Source: Cycas panzhihuaensis
Lineage: Eukaryota > Cycadophyta
Assembly (NCBI GenBank): GCA_023213395.1
Contig: CM041465.1
Location: 140,189,741 to 140,253,740 of the forward strand
Direction of reading: 5' to 3'
Length of the DNA stretch: 64,000 nt
Below are positions 11,630-23,759 of this stretch, piece by piece. Every line of letters begins with the position of its first letter. Position 1 is the first letter of the stretch. The notes beneath the pieces are model-generated. The model made no database searches. It saw nothing but the letters and a program-made list of their open reading frames with translations, and was not told the origin of the DNA. The translations under genes and the position numbers were made by a program.

Positions 11630-13591
11630 ACCTCGAATTGAGAATAAGGTTTTTATTTCCAAAACCTCTTGGTCTTTATCTTGATCCTAAAAAGGATCAT
11701 TTGAAATATTTGGCATAGAGGAAGTCGACAATATTAGAGAAGATGGGCCAACCACTGATGTTGGAGAAGGTGATCCTTCTGCTATGGATCTAACTTTGTC
11801 AACTTGGATGTTCTTAAATAATAGTACTGGATATACACATATTGATTGGGAGTCATAGCTTGTATCCTCTAGGGCTCTATTGTTAGATTCCAAGATTTTA
11901 AGTAACTATTGAGCATCCCTCCCCAAATTTTAGAATCTGAATATCAAATTGAGTAGCATTATTAAATCAATAGGAAGGCATCTTAGAGTTAAGTCTAAGT
12001 AATTAATCTTTAATCTCTTCAAAGATAACGTCTCTAGTGATGATGATTTTACATTATGAAGGTATAAAAACCTTATATCCCTTTTTATCCATAGGGTATC
12101 CAATAAAGATGTCTTTGAGGGCTCTATCTTGAAGCTTGTTTTCGTGTTTCTAAAAAATGTGAGCATAACAAGTAGAGCCAAAAATTTTGAAGTGGGAGAT
12201 AGAGTGGGTTTGTTCATACCACATTTCATGTGGATTTGGGCCAAGCTTGGAGGGACTAATGGTGTTGATGTAATACATCATAGTCTAGATAGCCTTAGCG
12301 AAAATATAGATAGGGATATTCTTGTATACAACATAGCATGAGCCATGTTTATAATGGTCTTATTCATGTACTCAGACACTCTATTTTACTGGGGTGTACC
12401 TACAATAGTAGTCTGATGTTTGATCCCATGGTGACGTAGAAACAATTCAAACTTATTAGAGGTATACTCGCCATTGTTGTCAGTTTTGAGTATTTTGATC
12501 TTGAATATAGATTCATTTTTTACGTAGGCCTTGAAAGCTTGAAACATAGAAAAATCTTTATCTTTCTTTATAAGAAAAGCAACCCATACTTTCTTGGTAA
12601 AATCATCAATGAAAGAAATATAGTACCACTTCTATTTGAGAGAAGTGATGGGCATAAGACCATATATATATACGTGTACAAGCTATAAATGTTAACTAGA
12701 TTTCCACTAACTATAAAGAAAAGGTTGTCTTTGAGATTTGGTAATGATATATGCTTCACATTTGAAGGGCTTAGAGAAGAGCCTAGATATATTAGGAAGA
12801 GTGACATGTAGTTCTTTTAAATGATCAATTTTAATATGGCCCATATGAGCATGCCATAGGGCCTCTTAGGATAACTTTTGAGGAGTTAGGGTTGTGGTAA
12901 AAGTAGAGTCATTATCAACATAGTTGGCTTCAGAGGATGGTGAGCTGGTTAGGTGAAAAAGTTTATCATCAAGGATTTTAGTCATAACCATAGTATTTGA
13001 AGGAGAGTGAATGACATAGAGTTTGATTATTTATAATTACACTTAGATCAAATCTATGAGAGATAAGGGTGGATAGGGAGAGCAGGTTCTGCTTTAGAGC
13101 AAGAATATATAAAACATCAATAAGGGTAAAATCTGGAAGGCCTAAGAGGTTCAAGCAAATAGTTCTAATTCCTTCGATTGGCTGAGATGATTATGTGTAC
13201 AATACCATGAACTTTAGAATCAAAATCCTAAAAGAACTGGCGATGGCAAATCATATATTATATTATTCTAGTATCTATGATCCAAGATAAAGTATTTGAG
13301 GTGGCATTATTTACAACTCTAAGTGGTACAGGTAAAAGTGATTAAACATAACCACAATAAGCCTCAATATACTTAGTGGATCTGTTAACAACATTTGATG
13401 AAGTAGTCCCAATTCTTTTAAGGTGTGTATCAGAAAATTACATTTCACTAAAAACATCTTCAAAAGAAGCATTATCAATATTATGTACACCATGGTACTA
13501 TTGATAGCTTGGTAGTTTATTAGTGGCAATTCTACAACTTTTAGCATAGTGTCATTTTCTATGATACCTTTGGCACATAATTATTTAATTT
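11630..13591 (-). pseudogene. B gag knuckle, protease and integrase
   Basis: This is the middle third of B on the minus strand. It opens at about 13575 with a zinc-knuckle remnant (MCQRYHRK.HYAKSC), the second half of the gag that breaks off at 20781. Protease follows in decayed form near 13290-13230 (SWIIDT). Integrase is visible near 12830-12420 and the integrase C-terminus at 12244-11930 (FLALLVMLTFFRN in a shifted frame). An acidic linker at 11893-11687 precedes the break by element A. RT resumes at 3414. There are many stops and frameshifts. Confidence 0.78.
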
Positions 13592-13596
13592 CTAGT
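13592..13596. repeat. Target-site duplication of C, left copy (CTAGT)
   Basis: CTAGT matches CTAGT at 20781-20785 exactly. Confidence 0.9.
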
Positions 13597-13940
13597 TGAA
13601 GGATAGTAAAAATAATGGAGACAGACTAGAGCAATACATCAAAAATCATTCCATTGTAGCATAAACACATAAGCCTTTGTATTCAATCCATCTTTGAGTG
13701 AGTGTATAGCAAATTTCTAATATAGGCAGTGTCTAAAGACACCAGGGTTGGACACCCCTCCAAATATATAGTTTGGGGGAGGAGAGAAACTCCTCAACCC
13801 CTAGAATTCAAACAATAATAAAATATTACATAACTTAACAACTTAACTCAAATAAACTTAACTTTACTTGACTTACCTTAACATGTGTACATTCATATGT
13901 GTGAAATATGGGAGTGGGGTGATGAACATTAACCCAATAT
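13597..13940 (-). repeat. C 3' LTR
   Basis: This 344-bp repeat begins TGAAGGATAG and ends AACCCAATAT, where the right copy reads AACCCCAACA. It matches 20437-20780 along its whole length. Confidence 0.9.
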
Positions 13941-13951
13941 TCTCCCCCTTA
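13941..13951 (-). other. C polypurine tract
   Basis: The minus strand reads AAGGGGGAGA directly beside the 3' LTR, a textbook plus-strand primer. Confidence 0.85.
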
Positions 13952-14022
13952 ATAGTTATCACAAACATCTTTGTCTTCTCTTTAAACTTGTGAAACTTGA
14001 ACTTAAAAAAAACTTTGAATAT

Positions 14023-14662
14023 TTATCTTTTAGATTGATCATTATTAACTTGTCTCATCCTTTTAGCAATATGTATTTCTTTAATATTAAATGGTTTAAA
14101 AAATCTCCAAGTAAATGTAGCTTGATTTGAATGAATGTGAATGGCTACAATTCTAACTTTATCTCTTAGAACTTTGACTTTATCTTCTGAAATCTTTGTG
14201 TTATGAGTAACTATCATATCGTAAGGTTTCTCCCACTCAAATGGAGGATCAACTTCATATGCAACTAGGTGATCATACATTTGACTTGAATTTTCCTCCT
14301 TGGTCTTTCCATCATAATCAACCTACTTTGATATTTGTCTCATAATGCTCAACAATATCAAAGTTAAATTCATTTATATTGAGAGTTTCTCCCCCATAAA
14401 TAGAATCTAAGGTGCCCCATACATATTTGGAAGTTGTCATTTCACAAACTTTATAAAAAACATTATCATCTATACTGCAAAATAGGATAGATAAAGCTTC
14501 ATTATCTTTTTTAATATCTTTTTTAATATTAAGATCATATTCATCTTGTAAGTAACTCCAAAGATTATGTGTGATAAAGTAGGTTTATATTGTTTGATGC
14601 CATTTTTGAAAATCATGACCATCAAATATAGGGAATTGTATTTTATTTAGATTGATTGCCAT
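14023..14662 (-). pseudogene. C gag-like protein
   Basis: The start codon at 14662 opens MAINLNKIQFPIFDG, then HDFQKWHQTI, a typical copia gag opening (FDG..F..W). KKDNEALSILFC and SKYVWGTLDSIYGG follow, matching the UBN2-type gag pattern also seen in A. One stop follows HQTI. Near 14300 the frame changes into an 85-codon open stretch (14280-14023) with no domain I recognise. Gag lies against the 3' LTR instead of near the PBS, which is unusual and suggests that pol is absent by design or was lost by deletion. Confidence 0.7.
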
Positions 14663-16711
14663 TTTATAGAAAACTTTAGTACATAAAAAATATATACTTT
14701 TACCAAGTGAACTTTTTGTACTTCTTAACAAAATATGTGTCTTTAGAAGGAATCAAAGAACTTAACCAATCAATAAACTCTTTAAAATATAATGATTATA
14801 TGAGAAAACTTGAAAAAGAACTAAGATCTTTTAAAACTATGCAAATTTGAAATAAAACTTTTGATGAAAAATAATAGAAAAAAATTTAAGCTTTTTGATT
14901 TTTCAAACAAATAAGCACTTAACTTGAGCAAGGAACAACTTTCTTTTTTAATGCAAGAAATCCTTTTATCTTGATGAAGATATATAATGTAGGAAATCTG
15001 AAATATATATGTATATTTTCACTTTATAAAGATATAAAATGAAGAAGAAACTTCCAAAAAAAAATGAAATGTACCCATTTTAAGTTGTAAAACCACATGG
15101 ATTGTCACTTGCTTTAGATGTATATGATTAATTTCTACAATAAATCAACTTAAAAGAAGCTATATGAAAGTCAAATGAAAACCTCAAATATGTATTATAA
15201 GTGAACAATAAGAAATAAAATAAAGAACTCCTTAAAAAAAGGTTTAGAAGATAAGCTTGTTGGGATATCTTGAATGATGCTCAAGTTGAGCAGCTTTAAA
15301 GTTGTACTAAACAATGTCAAAATAAGGTGAAATTATACCAATTTAAAGATCGATAAAATATCTAGTCAATGGAACTAATGATTTTGAGAATAGATTCCTA
15401 CAAGTCAAGATTTTAAACAAAAGATACAGTCCTCTTTTTGAGGTTTAACAAGAGCCTGGACTTTAAAATATTATGAAATGCTAGTAAAAATCTTATAGAA
15501 CAATGTAAAATAATCAAATATAGTTTAAAGAGCTACTTAATATATTTTTTAGTTAATAAACTTGAGAAATAATATATAAAAATATGCAATAATGACAAAT
15601 TAGAAGTTGTTTTATACCTCAAATTTGATGGATTTAAAAGTATGCAAGAACACTTTAAAACTTATAAATAATAGTGTTAGTTCAAAGAGGAACGAGTTAA
15701 CTTCCTAAAAAAATTGATGGATCTAAATTATGATGTGAAATAGAAAAGTTATAATGAAAATAGAAGCAAGTAGTTTTATGTTAATAATCTAAAAAAATAC
15801 TTTTAAAAAGAATTGACTTAAACTGATTAGAAACAGATCAAATCATCTCCAAATATGGTAAATAACCAGTCAAAATTATACCTCTGAAAATTCTAGACTC
15901 AATGAGATGGTTTTCGTCAGAAATTAATACCTCTGTGAAGAGATATTAAAGAAATTATCCAAGTGCCTTATGTTTTAATGAAAAATTAAAAGAAATAAAA
16001 AGAAAATAGTTATAAAGGTAAGAAGCCCCTTTAGCAATGAGCCAAAGGCCACATGGAAGAGTCATACAACCAGGGGCCAAGATCAAAGGGGGTGTAAGCC
16101 CTTTAAAAACCTGGATTTGAACTAATATTCAATTTAGTTTTATTAAATCAAAACTTTATAAAATAAAAAAATAGACGTTAAACCTATGTGCAGAGTAAGG
16201 AAACATGCTCTAGTGGTGCATCATCAAAATTGATGGATTGCACCTATTCTAGATTTTATAGAAAATTGAATCAAATAATCAAATAATAGGATGATCTACT
16301 TAAAATTAAATATATTTCCTTTTAACTAGGTAGGATGCCACAATGTCCTCCTGATATGATAGCATTTAAAACTGTTGACTGACGAGACCGATCCTGATAT
16401 AGTGCTACCAAGGTAAGTGTACATGTTGTAGGTTCAAATCTTTAAGAAGAGGTAGTAGAGTAGGAATTAAACCAACATATCTTAGTGCAGTACAGCCCAA
16501 AGAGGAAGAAACTAAGACTACTGGTCTGAGGAGAATATCTCCACTTAGAGTGGATGAAACGAGGTGTCATTTCCTTTGCTTCGTAGCTGACTCAACTACA
16601 ATCGAAACGAGTAGTCACTGGTTATAGTTTCATGTAGTGTGGAGATCGCACTAGCTTATTGAAGTTAAGAAACCTTTCAAAACCTTGAAAAATGGTGAAT
16701 AGATAATAGAA
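14663..16711 (-). other. C interior, no recognised gene
   Basis: This AT-rich, stop-rich stretch lies between C gag and nested element E. I see no pol motif, RNA gene or LTR pair in it. Confidence 0.5.
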
Positions 16712-16716
16712 CTTGC
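16712..16716. repeat. Probable target-site duplication of E, left copy (CTTGC)
   Basis: CTTGC compares with CTTAT at 19889-19893. The two differences are transitions, as expected from decay, but the match is weak. Confidence 0.45.
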
Positions 16717-16996
16717 TGTTAGAATTAGGAATGTAATAAGCATATCAAACCCTAATGGTGAGTAACAAAAAGATAAAGTATGTACAAAATGGACACCATG
16801 TTGGAGAATTGGCCAAAACTCAATTATGAACAAAGAATAGTACATACTTATAGTATAAGCTCATCATTAGTGAGAGAACCCTATTGGACTACTTAGAGGT
16901 GGCACACATATGAAGGTGACCCACAACTCTAATATAAAATACGAAAGATAGAGAGAGTTTACATAGGGCTAATGGAATTAAGTATTACACCCAACA
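16717..16996 (-). repeat. E 3' LTR
   Basis: This 280-bp repeat pairs with 19609-19888. Differences are few and mostly transitions. Confidence 0.88.
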
Positions 16997-17006
16997 TTCC
17001 CCCCTT
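16997..17006 (-). other. E polypurine tract
   Basis: The minus strand reads AAGGGGGGAA directly next to the 3' LTR. Confidence 0.82.
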
Positions 17007-19184
17007 GTAATAGTCAATTACATAAATGTCATCACATCAATAATAAGCTCAAGTTTCCAAAAGTCTGCTAGATCATAAACGCTGCTGCACAGAATAAGAA
17101 AGCTGCTGAAATCCATATGAAGTGGAGTCCATTTGCCAGAATGCATGGGTCATTAGTCGCTGCAACTGCTAATTGGGTAGGAACTCCCTTTGTGTATATG
17201 GATCATTCAGGAGCTGGCAAGAGTAGTTGAATAATATCCTACCCCTTGCTCATATGGGAATGCAAGTAGAAAAATATATAGAAGGCACATGGTACATGAT
17301 ACATGGCAAGTAAGACTAGCTTCTAAAAGTGTGTCCTACCTCTTGCTTAATAGGAATAGCACTTCTTTGGCATCTATTGGCTAGAAATACAATAGAACTA
17401 TGGCCTCAAACATGAGACATGGGCTAAAAATATGCCTCATTGGGCTAACAACTTGCCATCATGGGCAAAAATAACCAGCATTAAAAGTTCTTACATGACT
17501 GAAAAATGATATATGACTTGTGTAGTACATATGACTCTCTCTCATAAATGAAGTATAACATGATCACAATGGGTTCTTGAAGAGCCAAAAAATAAAACCA
17601 TGGTACATGCTATCCCCCTCATTTGGGGTACATTACATCAAAACGCCTAAAAAATGCAATATGTGCCTGTAGAAGCTGAGAAAAAGTGAAGACAAATAGG
17701 AACTTATAACTTTGAAGTAAAAAATCTCCACGAAAACATCTCTAAAATATATCAAATGACCTCTCAAATAAAAGGTCTCTCTATTACAGATCCAACACAA
17801 TAGATGAGACTGAAATCAGACCTCCCAATCTCAAGATACAGTAAAAAACGTTGACAAGTACTCCTTAGTAATGCTGAAAAATAATAAAATAAGGACTAGC
17901 CCCCTCCATAAGCTAGTGACTGGTCATCTGAGAGCTCCATGAGACATAATGTTAATAGATAAGAGGGTTGGGTGGACTTGAAATAATATACAATATAATT
18001 TAAATTTTTTTTTAAATAAAAAAAAAATATAAACCCTTTTAATAATGATTCACGGCCACCGTTGAATGAAAGAAATACACCAAAAAATTATCAAAAGATA
18101 TTATTAGCCCTAAAGAGTTAGGGTTCCACCAAAATTATTTGTGAGAGCTAGTTAAAGTCATTGCCATGAATGGACTTTGTTGCAGGTTAAAGATGGAGTT
18201 GTAAAGAGACACCATGGAATGTATTTCTTCAAGCAGAGGAGAGGTACCATTGTTACATAGGGAGCCATCATGAATGTCACCAGCATTGAGTTGTTTTCAT
18301 CCCAGAGATCATGATAATGAGTTGGTCTACTTATTCCTTAAATTCCAACATGACTGTGCAGATGCCTAGGGGTCGATGTTGATTGATGCCACACCCCAAA
18401 TCCAAATCAATATCACTGAGACAGGCATGAACTTAGCCATGTCTTTCTTGCATAGTACAGTGTCATTGAACCATCTCCTTCTTGACCGTTCAAAGCGTAG
18501 GAGGATGGAAATAAAGCTCAAATAGGCAATGGCACTGGAATATTTGTCGAGTGGCTATTATCTGCATGGTGATTATGCCATAACTATCGTGCTTCATACT
18601 TAATACCCTTAGCTACACTAAGAGCGTTATGAGCATGGGATTCCCAATCAAGAGTCCTCCAATTGCCCATCTTGAATTGAAACCAGATATATGGTTTGAC
18701 TGTCGACTTAGAAAGTTGGAACTATAAGGCTTTCTACCATATTCTAGCTGACTGCACCTTACATTGTTGTAAATGGCATAATACTTGGTGCTGCCTGAGG
18801 ATTTTTAGTTGTTTTGGCCTCGAAACAGATGAGATCCCGGGCATTAAAGAGATTTTATTACCTAGAAATATAGAGGATATCATGGACCCATTCGTGTACA
18901 GATGTTTAAGTCCATTAGCAGAAAACAGAGCCCAACACATACATCATTAAGCATGACAACTTTCCCTCTTTTTCTTTTTTTTTTCTTTTTTTTAGAAAAA
19001 AAAAAACATAAGAACATGGGCCAGATTTGAAGGCCTTAAATATAGAAAATTTTTATTTTTCTCAAATGTGGTAAATAAAAAAAAGAAGTACATATCAATA
19101 TAAAGAATATAAAACCTTTATCCACCTATAGATCTGTAAAAAAAAAATCAAAAATATAGTCGCTCTTGGCCAAAAAGGTCTTTC
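17007..19184 (-). other. E interior of unknown origin
   Basis: I recognise no retroelement protein here on either strand. The block at about 18160-18960 has a more balanced base composition than its surroundings and holds overlapping open stretches on both strands (18696-18950 on plus, 18940-18734 on minus). Neither resembles a family I know. It could be captured host DNA or a gag remnant too decayed to read. Confidence 0.4.
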
Positions 19185-19457
19185 TCAACTGCTGTCAATG
19201 ATCCTGGTTGCATTCTTGTCCACTGACGTGCAATAGAGATGGTCTTCTAGTAATTGGAATTTGAACATGAGCTTTTGTGGACTTTCACCAACATACAAAT
19301 TTATTGTGGTACTATATGTGGAGAAAATGTCCACTTGAGTAGCATCAACAGGCTTCAAATAACTACAAAACTTCAAAATGATCTTGAAAAATAGCCTCTC
19401 ATCAACATCAAAATGGCCCTTCAAAACTTGATAGCAGTCCCATAACAAAATATGCAT
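19185..19457 (-). pseudogene. E possible gag fragment
   Basis: A 90-codon stretch on the minus strand near the PBS-proximal end contains VLKGHFDVDERLFFKIILKF and LYVGESPQKLMFKFQLLEDHL. Position and general character suggest a decayed gag start, but no diagnostic motif is present. It may be chance. Confidence 0.3.
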
Positions 19458-19595
19458 AACATGTAACTTGAAATGATCTTCAACTTGACAAAGTCACCAA
19501 ACAAGCACATCAAAAAATTTATAAGGCTTGAAAGCTAAAATAAAGGATAACATGTATTAGGGTTTACAAGAAATGCCTCTAAGGATTGAACCTTA

Positions 19596-19608
19596 GGCTC
19601 TGATACTA
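19596..19608 (-). other. E primer-binding site
   Basis: The minus strand reads TAGTATCAGAGCC directly after the 5' LTR. It differs by one base from the iMet-type TGGTATCAGAGCC. Confidence 0.82.
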
Positions 19609-19888
19609 TGTTAAAATTAGGAATGTAATAAGCATATCAAACCCTAATGGTGAGTAACAAAAAGATGAAGTATGTATAAAATGGATACCATGTTGGAGAA
19701 TTGGCCAAAACTTAATTATGAACAAAGAATAGTACATATTTATAGTACAAGCTCACCATTAGTGAGAGAACCCCATTGGACTACTTAGAGGTGTCACACA
19801 TATCAAGGTGACCCACAACTCTAACATAAAATACAAAAGATAGAGAGAGTTTACATAGTGATAAGGGAATTGAGTATTACACCCAACA
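19609..19888 (-). repeat. E 5' LTR
   Basis: This 280-bp partner of 16717-16996 is flanked by the PBS on its internal side. Confidence 0.88.
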
Positions 19889-20312
19889 CTTATAGTATAA
19901 CCTCTCCAAGAAACTTGTTAGGCTAAATATGCACCAAATATTGCATAGATCTGGAAAGAAAAAATATTAAATAAATAACCAAATATACCAAAAAATGGTC
20001 AAATATTTAATAAAATATACATAACTTGTTAATAAAACTTTGTAGAGTGATTAAATCTTAAATATTTTATTAATTTTAACTATGATCATGCACAGATCTA
20101 TGAAACTATGGTTATTTTACAAATATAAATAAGAAATAATCAGATCTTTAATGAAAAATAATATAAGAAACTGCTAATAAGTTTTACAAAAAATGAATAT
20201 AACCAATATTTGGCTTGCCATAAGTAGATCGACTTCAGAAACTAATGGATCTTCTTCTTCTCAAGAAAAAATTTAACTGGCTAAAATCTGAGCCAAATTA
20301 CACAAGATCTAT
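19889..20312 (-). other. C interior, 5' part
   Basis: This stretch lies between nested element E and the repeated PBS block of C. It is AT-rich and I see no gene in it. Confidence 0.5.
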
Positions 20313-20442
20313 GCTCTGATACTAAATGAAGGAGCTAAAGAAGATTTGATACCAAATGAAGGTGAAGATGTAGGCCCAAATAGCTCTAATACAAAATGAA
20401 GTTAAAGATGCAGGCCCAAATAGCTCTAATACCACATGAAGG
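20313..20442 (-). repeat. Reiterated PBS/LTR-end units of C
   Basis: Four imperfect copies of the junction between LTR end and PBS lie in a row at 20313-20332, 20343-20362, 20383-20401 and 20423-20442. Each has a CTTCA-like LTR end followed by T.GTAT.A(A/G)A. The last two sit in a 40-bp tandem duplication that shares GATG(T/C)AGGCCCAAATAG. Only the outermost copy abuts the real 5' LTR (20437) and is the working PBS (TGGTATTAGAGC on the minus strand, 20423-20434). Confidence 0.75.
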
Positions 20443-20780
20443 ATAGTAAAAATTATGGAGACAGAGCAAAGTAATACATCAAAAATCATTCCATTGTAGC
20501 ATAAACACATAAGCCTTTATATTCAATCCATCTTTGAGTGAGTACATAGAAAATTTCTAATATTGATAGTGTCTAAAGACACCAGGGTTGGACACCCCTC
20601 CAAATATATAGTTTAGGAGAGGAGGGAAACTCCTCAACCCCTAGAATTCAAATAGCATTAAAATATTACATAACTCAACAACTTAACTTAAATCAACTTA
20701 ACCTTACCTAACTTACCTTAACATGTGTGCACTCATATGTGTGAAAGGTGGGAGTGAGGTGATGAACATTAACCCCAACA
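20437..20780 (-). repeat. C 5' LTR
   Basis: This 344-bp partner of 13597-13940 ends AACCCCAACA on the + strand and is followed by the CTAGT duplication. Confidence 0.9.
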
Positions 20781-21681
20781 CTAGTCCCATAAGAAGTCTT
20801 GGACTGGCTAGATTGTTTCTAATTATTGAATCTGGGTCTAGGTTGATTATTTTGGCCTTGGCCTTGATACTGTTTTTGTTGTAGTTGAGGAGTCTATTGA
20901 CTATGAGGATGTTATCCTTGTTATCTACCTCTACCTCTTCCACATGAATTACCACCTCTGCGAAAGGATTGACCTTGATTTTTGGTATAAAAAGATTTTC
21001 TTATACTTCAAAAGAAGCATTATCTAGATCTAATGTAGTGGAAAAGTTGGTATTAAAGTTATTATTAAATTCGATGAACTTATCAGCAAGAGCCTCAAAG
21101 TTTAGAGTCTTTAAGGTGCCACTAGATTGAAGACTTCCCCGTATATTTTTGTAATCTGGGATATGGAGACATGACTAAATCAAGAAATCCCATGTAATAT
21201 ATTGAGTCTTAAAATCTTTATCGATGGCTTACTTGATTGTACAAAGGAGATTGATTGTCTCATATATATATCCTTTCTACATTTTTAATTTATTCATCTT
21301 TAGCACTAAGTAAACAAATTCCAAGTTTAATTTAATGTCAAAGTTCTTCTTGAAAACTTCAAGAACTTTCCATGATATATCATATACGGATTCATCAATG
21401 AGGTTGTGAAGGGAATAATCAGTGACAAGAAGTATCCTTGCATGAATTTTATCATCATTAAGTTCCCATTGACATTTGGTTATAACTTCAGTGGGAGCGA
21501 TTGGAGTAATTCCTCTAGAAGCAGATGTGGTAGCAATAACAGCAATAAATGGTATAAGTTACAAGTGATCTCTCTAAAGACCTTTATATTTTGTATCATT
21601 TCTAATATTAGTGAACCACATATCCCAATTTTCTTTCCTTTTAAGAATGTAGTCCGTATTTTTCTTGAAATATGAAGACAT
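20781..21681 (-). pseudogene. B gag, N-terminal part
   Basis: Gag opens at 21681 with MSSYFKKNTDYILKRKENWD, followed by a decayed capsid domain. Further on it reads IPDYKNIRGSLQSSGTLK and, near 20955-20800, a Gln/Asn-rich basic stretch before the zinc knuckle. The reading is cut by C's insertion at 20781 and resumes at 13591 with the CCHC remnant. The 80-codon stretch 20955-20713 runs into C's LTR and is therefore a composite, not a gene. Confidence 0.72.
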
Positions 21682-21843
21682 GGTATCTTTTCAGAAGGGA
21701 AGAAATGAATAAGGGACTATAAAAGTGATGGCAATAAATGACCAATCACGATTTACAAATGGGAGATGTAATGAAGCAATGTAGTAGAAGGAAGAAGAAG
21801 TGAGAATGGTTGCTCAAAGATGAAGGGAGTAACTTAGAGAAAA

Positions 21844-22048
21844 GTCACTAATACTTATGATAAATATTAACCTGATGCAATAAGAATATGAGAAGCACTA
21901 TGATTAAAATTGGCCACTAATACTTATGGCAAATATTAACTTAACACGGAAGAAATATGAGAAGCACTATGATGAAAATTGGCCACTAACACTTATGGAA
22001 AATATTAACCTAACATAGTCAGAATATGATAAGCATTATGATTATGAT
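21844..22048. repeat. 69-bp tandem repeat, about three copies, in B leader
   Basis: Copies begin at 21844, 21913 and 21982, each starting G(T/C)CACTAA(T/C)ACTTATGG-like and ending near TATGAT(T/G)A(A/T). The first two are full 69-bp units and the third is slightly short. Confidence 0.8.
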
Positions 22049-22919
22049 TATACTATGGATCATTTTTTATAAATAAGTAAGTGATCAACATATAAGATTA
22101 TAGGCTAATGTGGAATCTAACATCATTGGGTGTACATAACTTGAAACTCAAATATAAGATGTGTAATCAACTCAATAACCTCTAACTTATATCTAATATA
22201 TAGTTAAGGTTATTGAAGGGATACCTAGGCTTCTACTAGAATTAAGTTGGCCTTCACTTATAATACCCACAATTGTGTTTAGTGATGAAATCCAAGTCAC
22301 AATGGAGCTTAGACACTCCCAATCCTCATCTAGTTCACCAATGAGTAGTTATATACCTCCTTTAAAGAGTGGTATGTGCATACCCATGGCTATGGTAGAT
22401 ATTAGATTGAGTATATTTTAATCTTATATTAAAGTTTTAGTTTTCCTAGTTGGTTATTAGGATAATCCATGATTGAGGCATGATGATATGGCTAACTAAA
22501 CCTCACCAATATTCTGGTTCAGTCTAGTCTTAACTTGAAACCCACACCTCTTTTATGACACAACATTTTTCCAACTAAGGTATCTCAACCTTGGCAAGTA
22601 TATGAACATGTACTAGAAGGTGGAATATAATGTACGTGATATGTTTCTTTTAGGGAGAGTGAAAAGATTATCAAATTTATATCAAACATGCATGTAACTA
22701 AAAATAGACTACTATTAGAGTGTTTGCTTGGAGTGTCTTTGGAGTGCTTATTTAAAGTGATTTTAGAGTGCTAAACTGAAATGTTGATAAGTGAGTGAGG
22801 ACATTAGATATTGCTCCAATTTCACTTTTACAATCAACTTTAAAGCCTTATAAAAAGAGAGAAATTTTTTTCATCTTTTTTTCTTTTTTAACAAAAAAGT
22901 AGTTTTTACTAAAATAGTA

Positions 22920-23225
22920 ATAACTTTCTCCCATGATAATAAAATTGAGTGCCAATTTTTGCGCTACAAACTAAACTTAGATCCATATCTTCAGGATATG
23001 GAATTAGGTTCAAATGAGTTCTAAAATTTTTTTAGCAGTCCCACAAATTTAGTAAAATATATTTTTCTAAAATTCTTACTAAAAATAACCATTGTTCATA
23101 AAAACATAGATAACTTTCTCATATGGAAATAAAATTAGGTGTCAATTTTTGCATTTGAAACTAGACTCAAAGTCTCATATTTAAAAATTAGAATCAAGTA
23201 AATTAGAGCTTTGTATAATTTTTGG
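22920..23225. repeat. Imperfect direct repeat in B leader
   Basis: Two blocks, about 22920-23035 and 23109-23225, share TAACTTTCTC..ATG.(A)ATAAAATT..GTG.CAATTTTTGC followed by similar text. They suggest an old internal duplication about 190 bp apart. Confidence 0.5.
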
Positions 23226-23745
23226 AAAAACTGTGAAGTTTAGTAATCAGATTTTATTTTTACAGAAAATTTAGCTTGCAAAAATCTCATCAAAACATGA
23301 TACCATATAAAATTTCCATTATTTTTTTATCACAAAGATTCCAATATGGGTAAGGTGAGAGCATGAAATGATGAATATTTTAAATGGCTCTAAATTCTTA
23401 AAAGAAGTGGGTAGAACCTCCCCTTACAAATATTTTTTTAAATGATGGAAAAATTTTGGTAGCATTTCCCCTTATTAAATAGACAAAAAAAGGGGAAAGA
23501 AAAGAAGAATTGGATAGCATAAGTGGCTACTAAAAGATTGGAATCCGTGGGCCTTACAACTCCTTATATTGTACTTTTAAACCTAGAAAAGAAAAATGGA
23601 AAGCAAATAATACTAAATATACCATGATAAAAACTTAAAAATATTTCTAAATTTACTTTTACAATCTCTTTCACCATATGGATTATGGGGGAGAAGGAAG
23701 TAATAGCTCTATTGCAAGTATAAGTGAGGAATATGAAGGAAGAAA

Positions 23746-23757
23746 GCTCTAATACCA
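23746..23757 (-). other. B primer-binding site
   Basis: The minus strand reads TGGTATTAGAGC two bases after the 5' LTR. This is an iMet-type site with one transition. Confidence 0.85.
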
Positions 23758-23759
23758 CA

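Larger units (their letters stand above)
16717..19888 (-). mobile_element. Small non-autonomous LTR element E, inserted in C
   Basis: E has two 280-bp LTRs that start TGTTA and end CCAACA, with a PPT at 16997 and a PBS at 19596, all on the minus strand. The interior is about 2.6 kb and has no readable pol. It is too long for a classic TRIM and is better described as a short non-autonomous LTR element. It lies within C, which lies within B, which lies within F, making it the fourth layer. Confidence 0.83.
13597..20780 (-). mobile_element. Non-autonomous LTR element C (gag only), inserted in B gag
   Basis: C has two 344-bp LTRs, a perfect TSD, a PPT (13941) and a PBS (20423), all on the minus strand. 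The only coding remnant is a gag-like region next to the 3' LTR. No protease, integrase or RT motif was found in the interior. After removing nested element E (3172 bp plus TSD) about 4 kb remain. This layout fits gag-only non-autonomous elements of the TR-GAG kind, which would depend on another copia element for mobility; that dependence is inference. Confidence 0.85.
21682..23745 (-). other. B leader between PBS and gag
   Basis: About 2.06 kb of AT-rich untranslated leader contains a 69-bp tandem repeat (21844-22048) and an imperfect duplication (22920-23225). I recognise no coding region. Confidence 0.6.

Noticed and set aside
12129-12341. 70-codon open frame on the plus strand
   Set aside because: It is opposite the B integrase C-terminal region.
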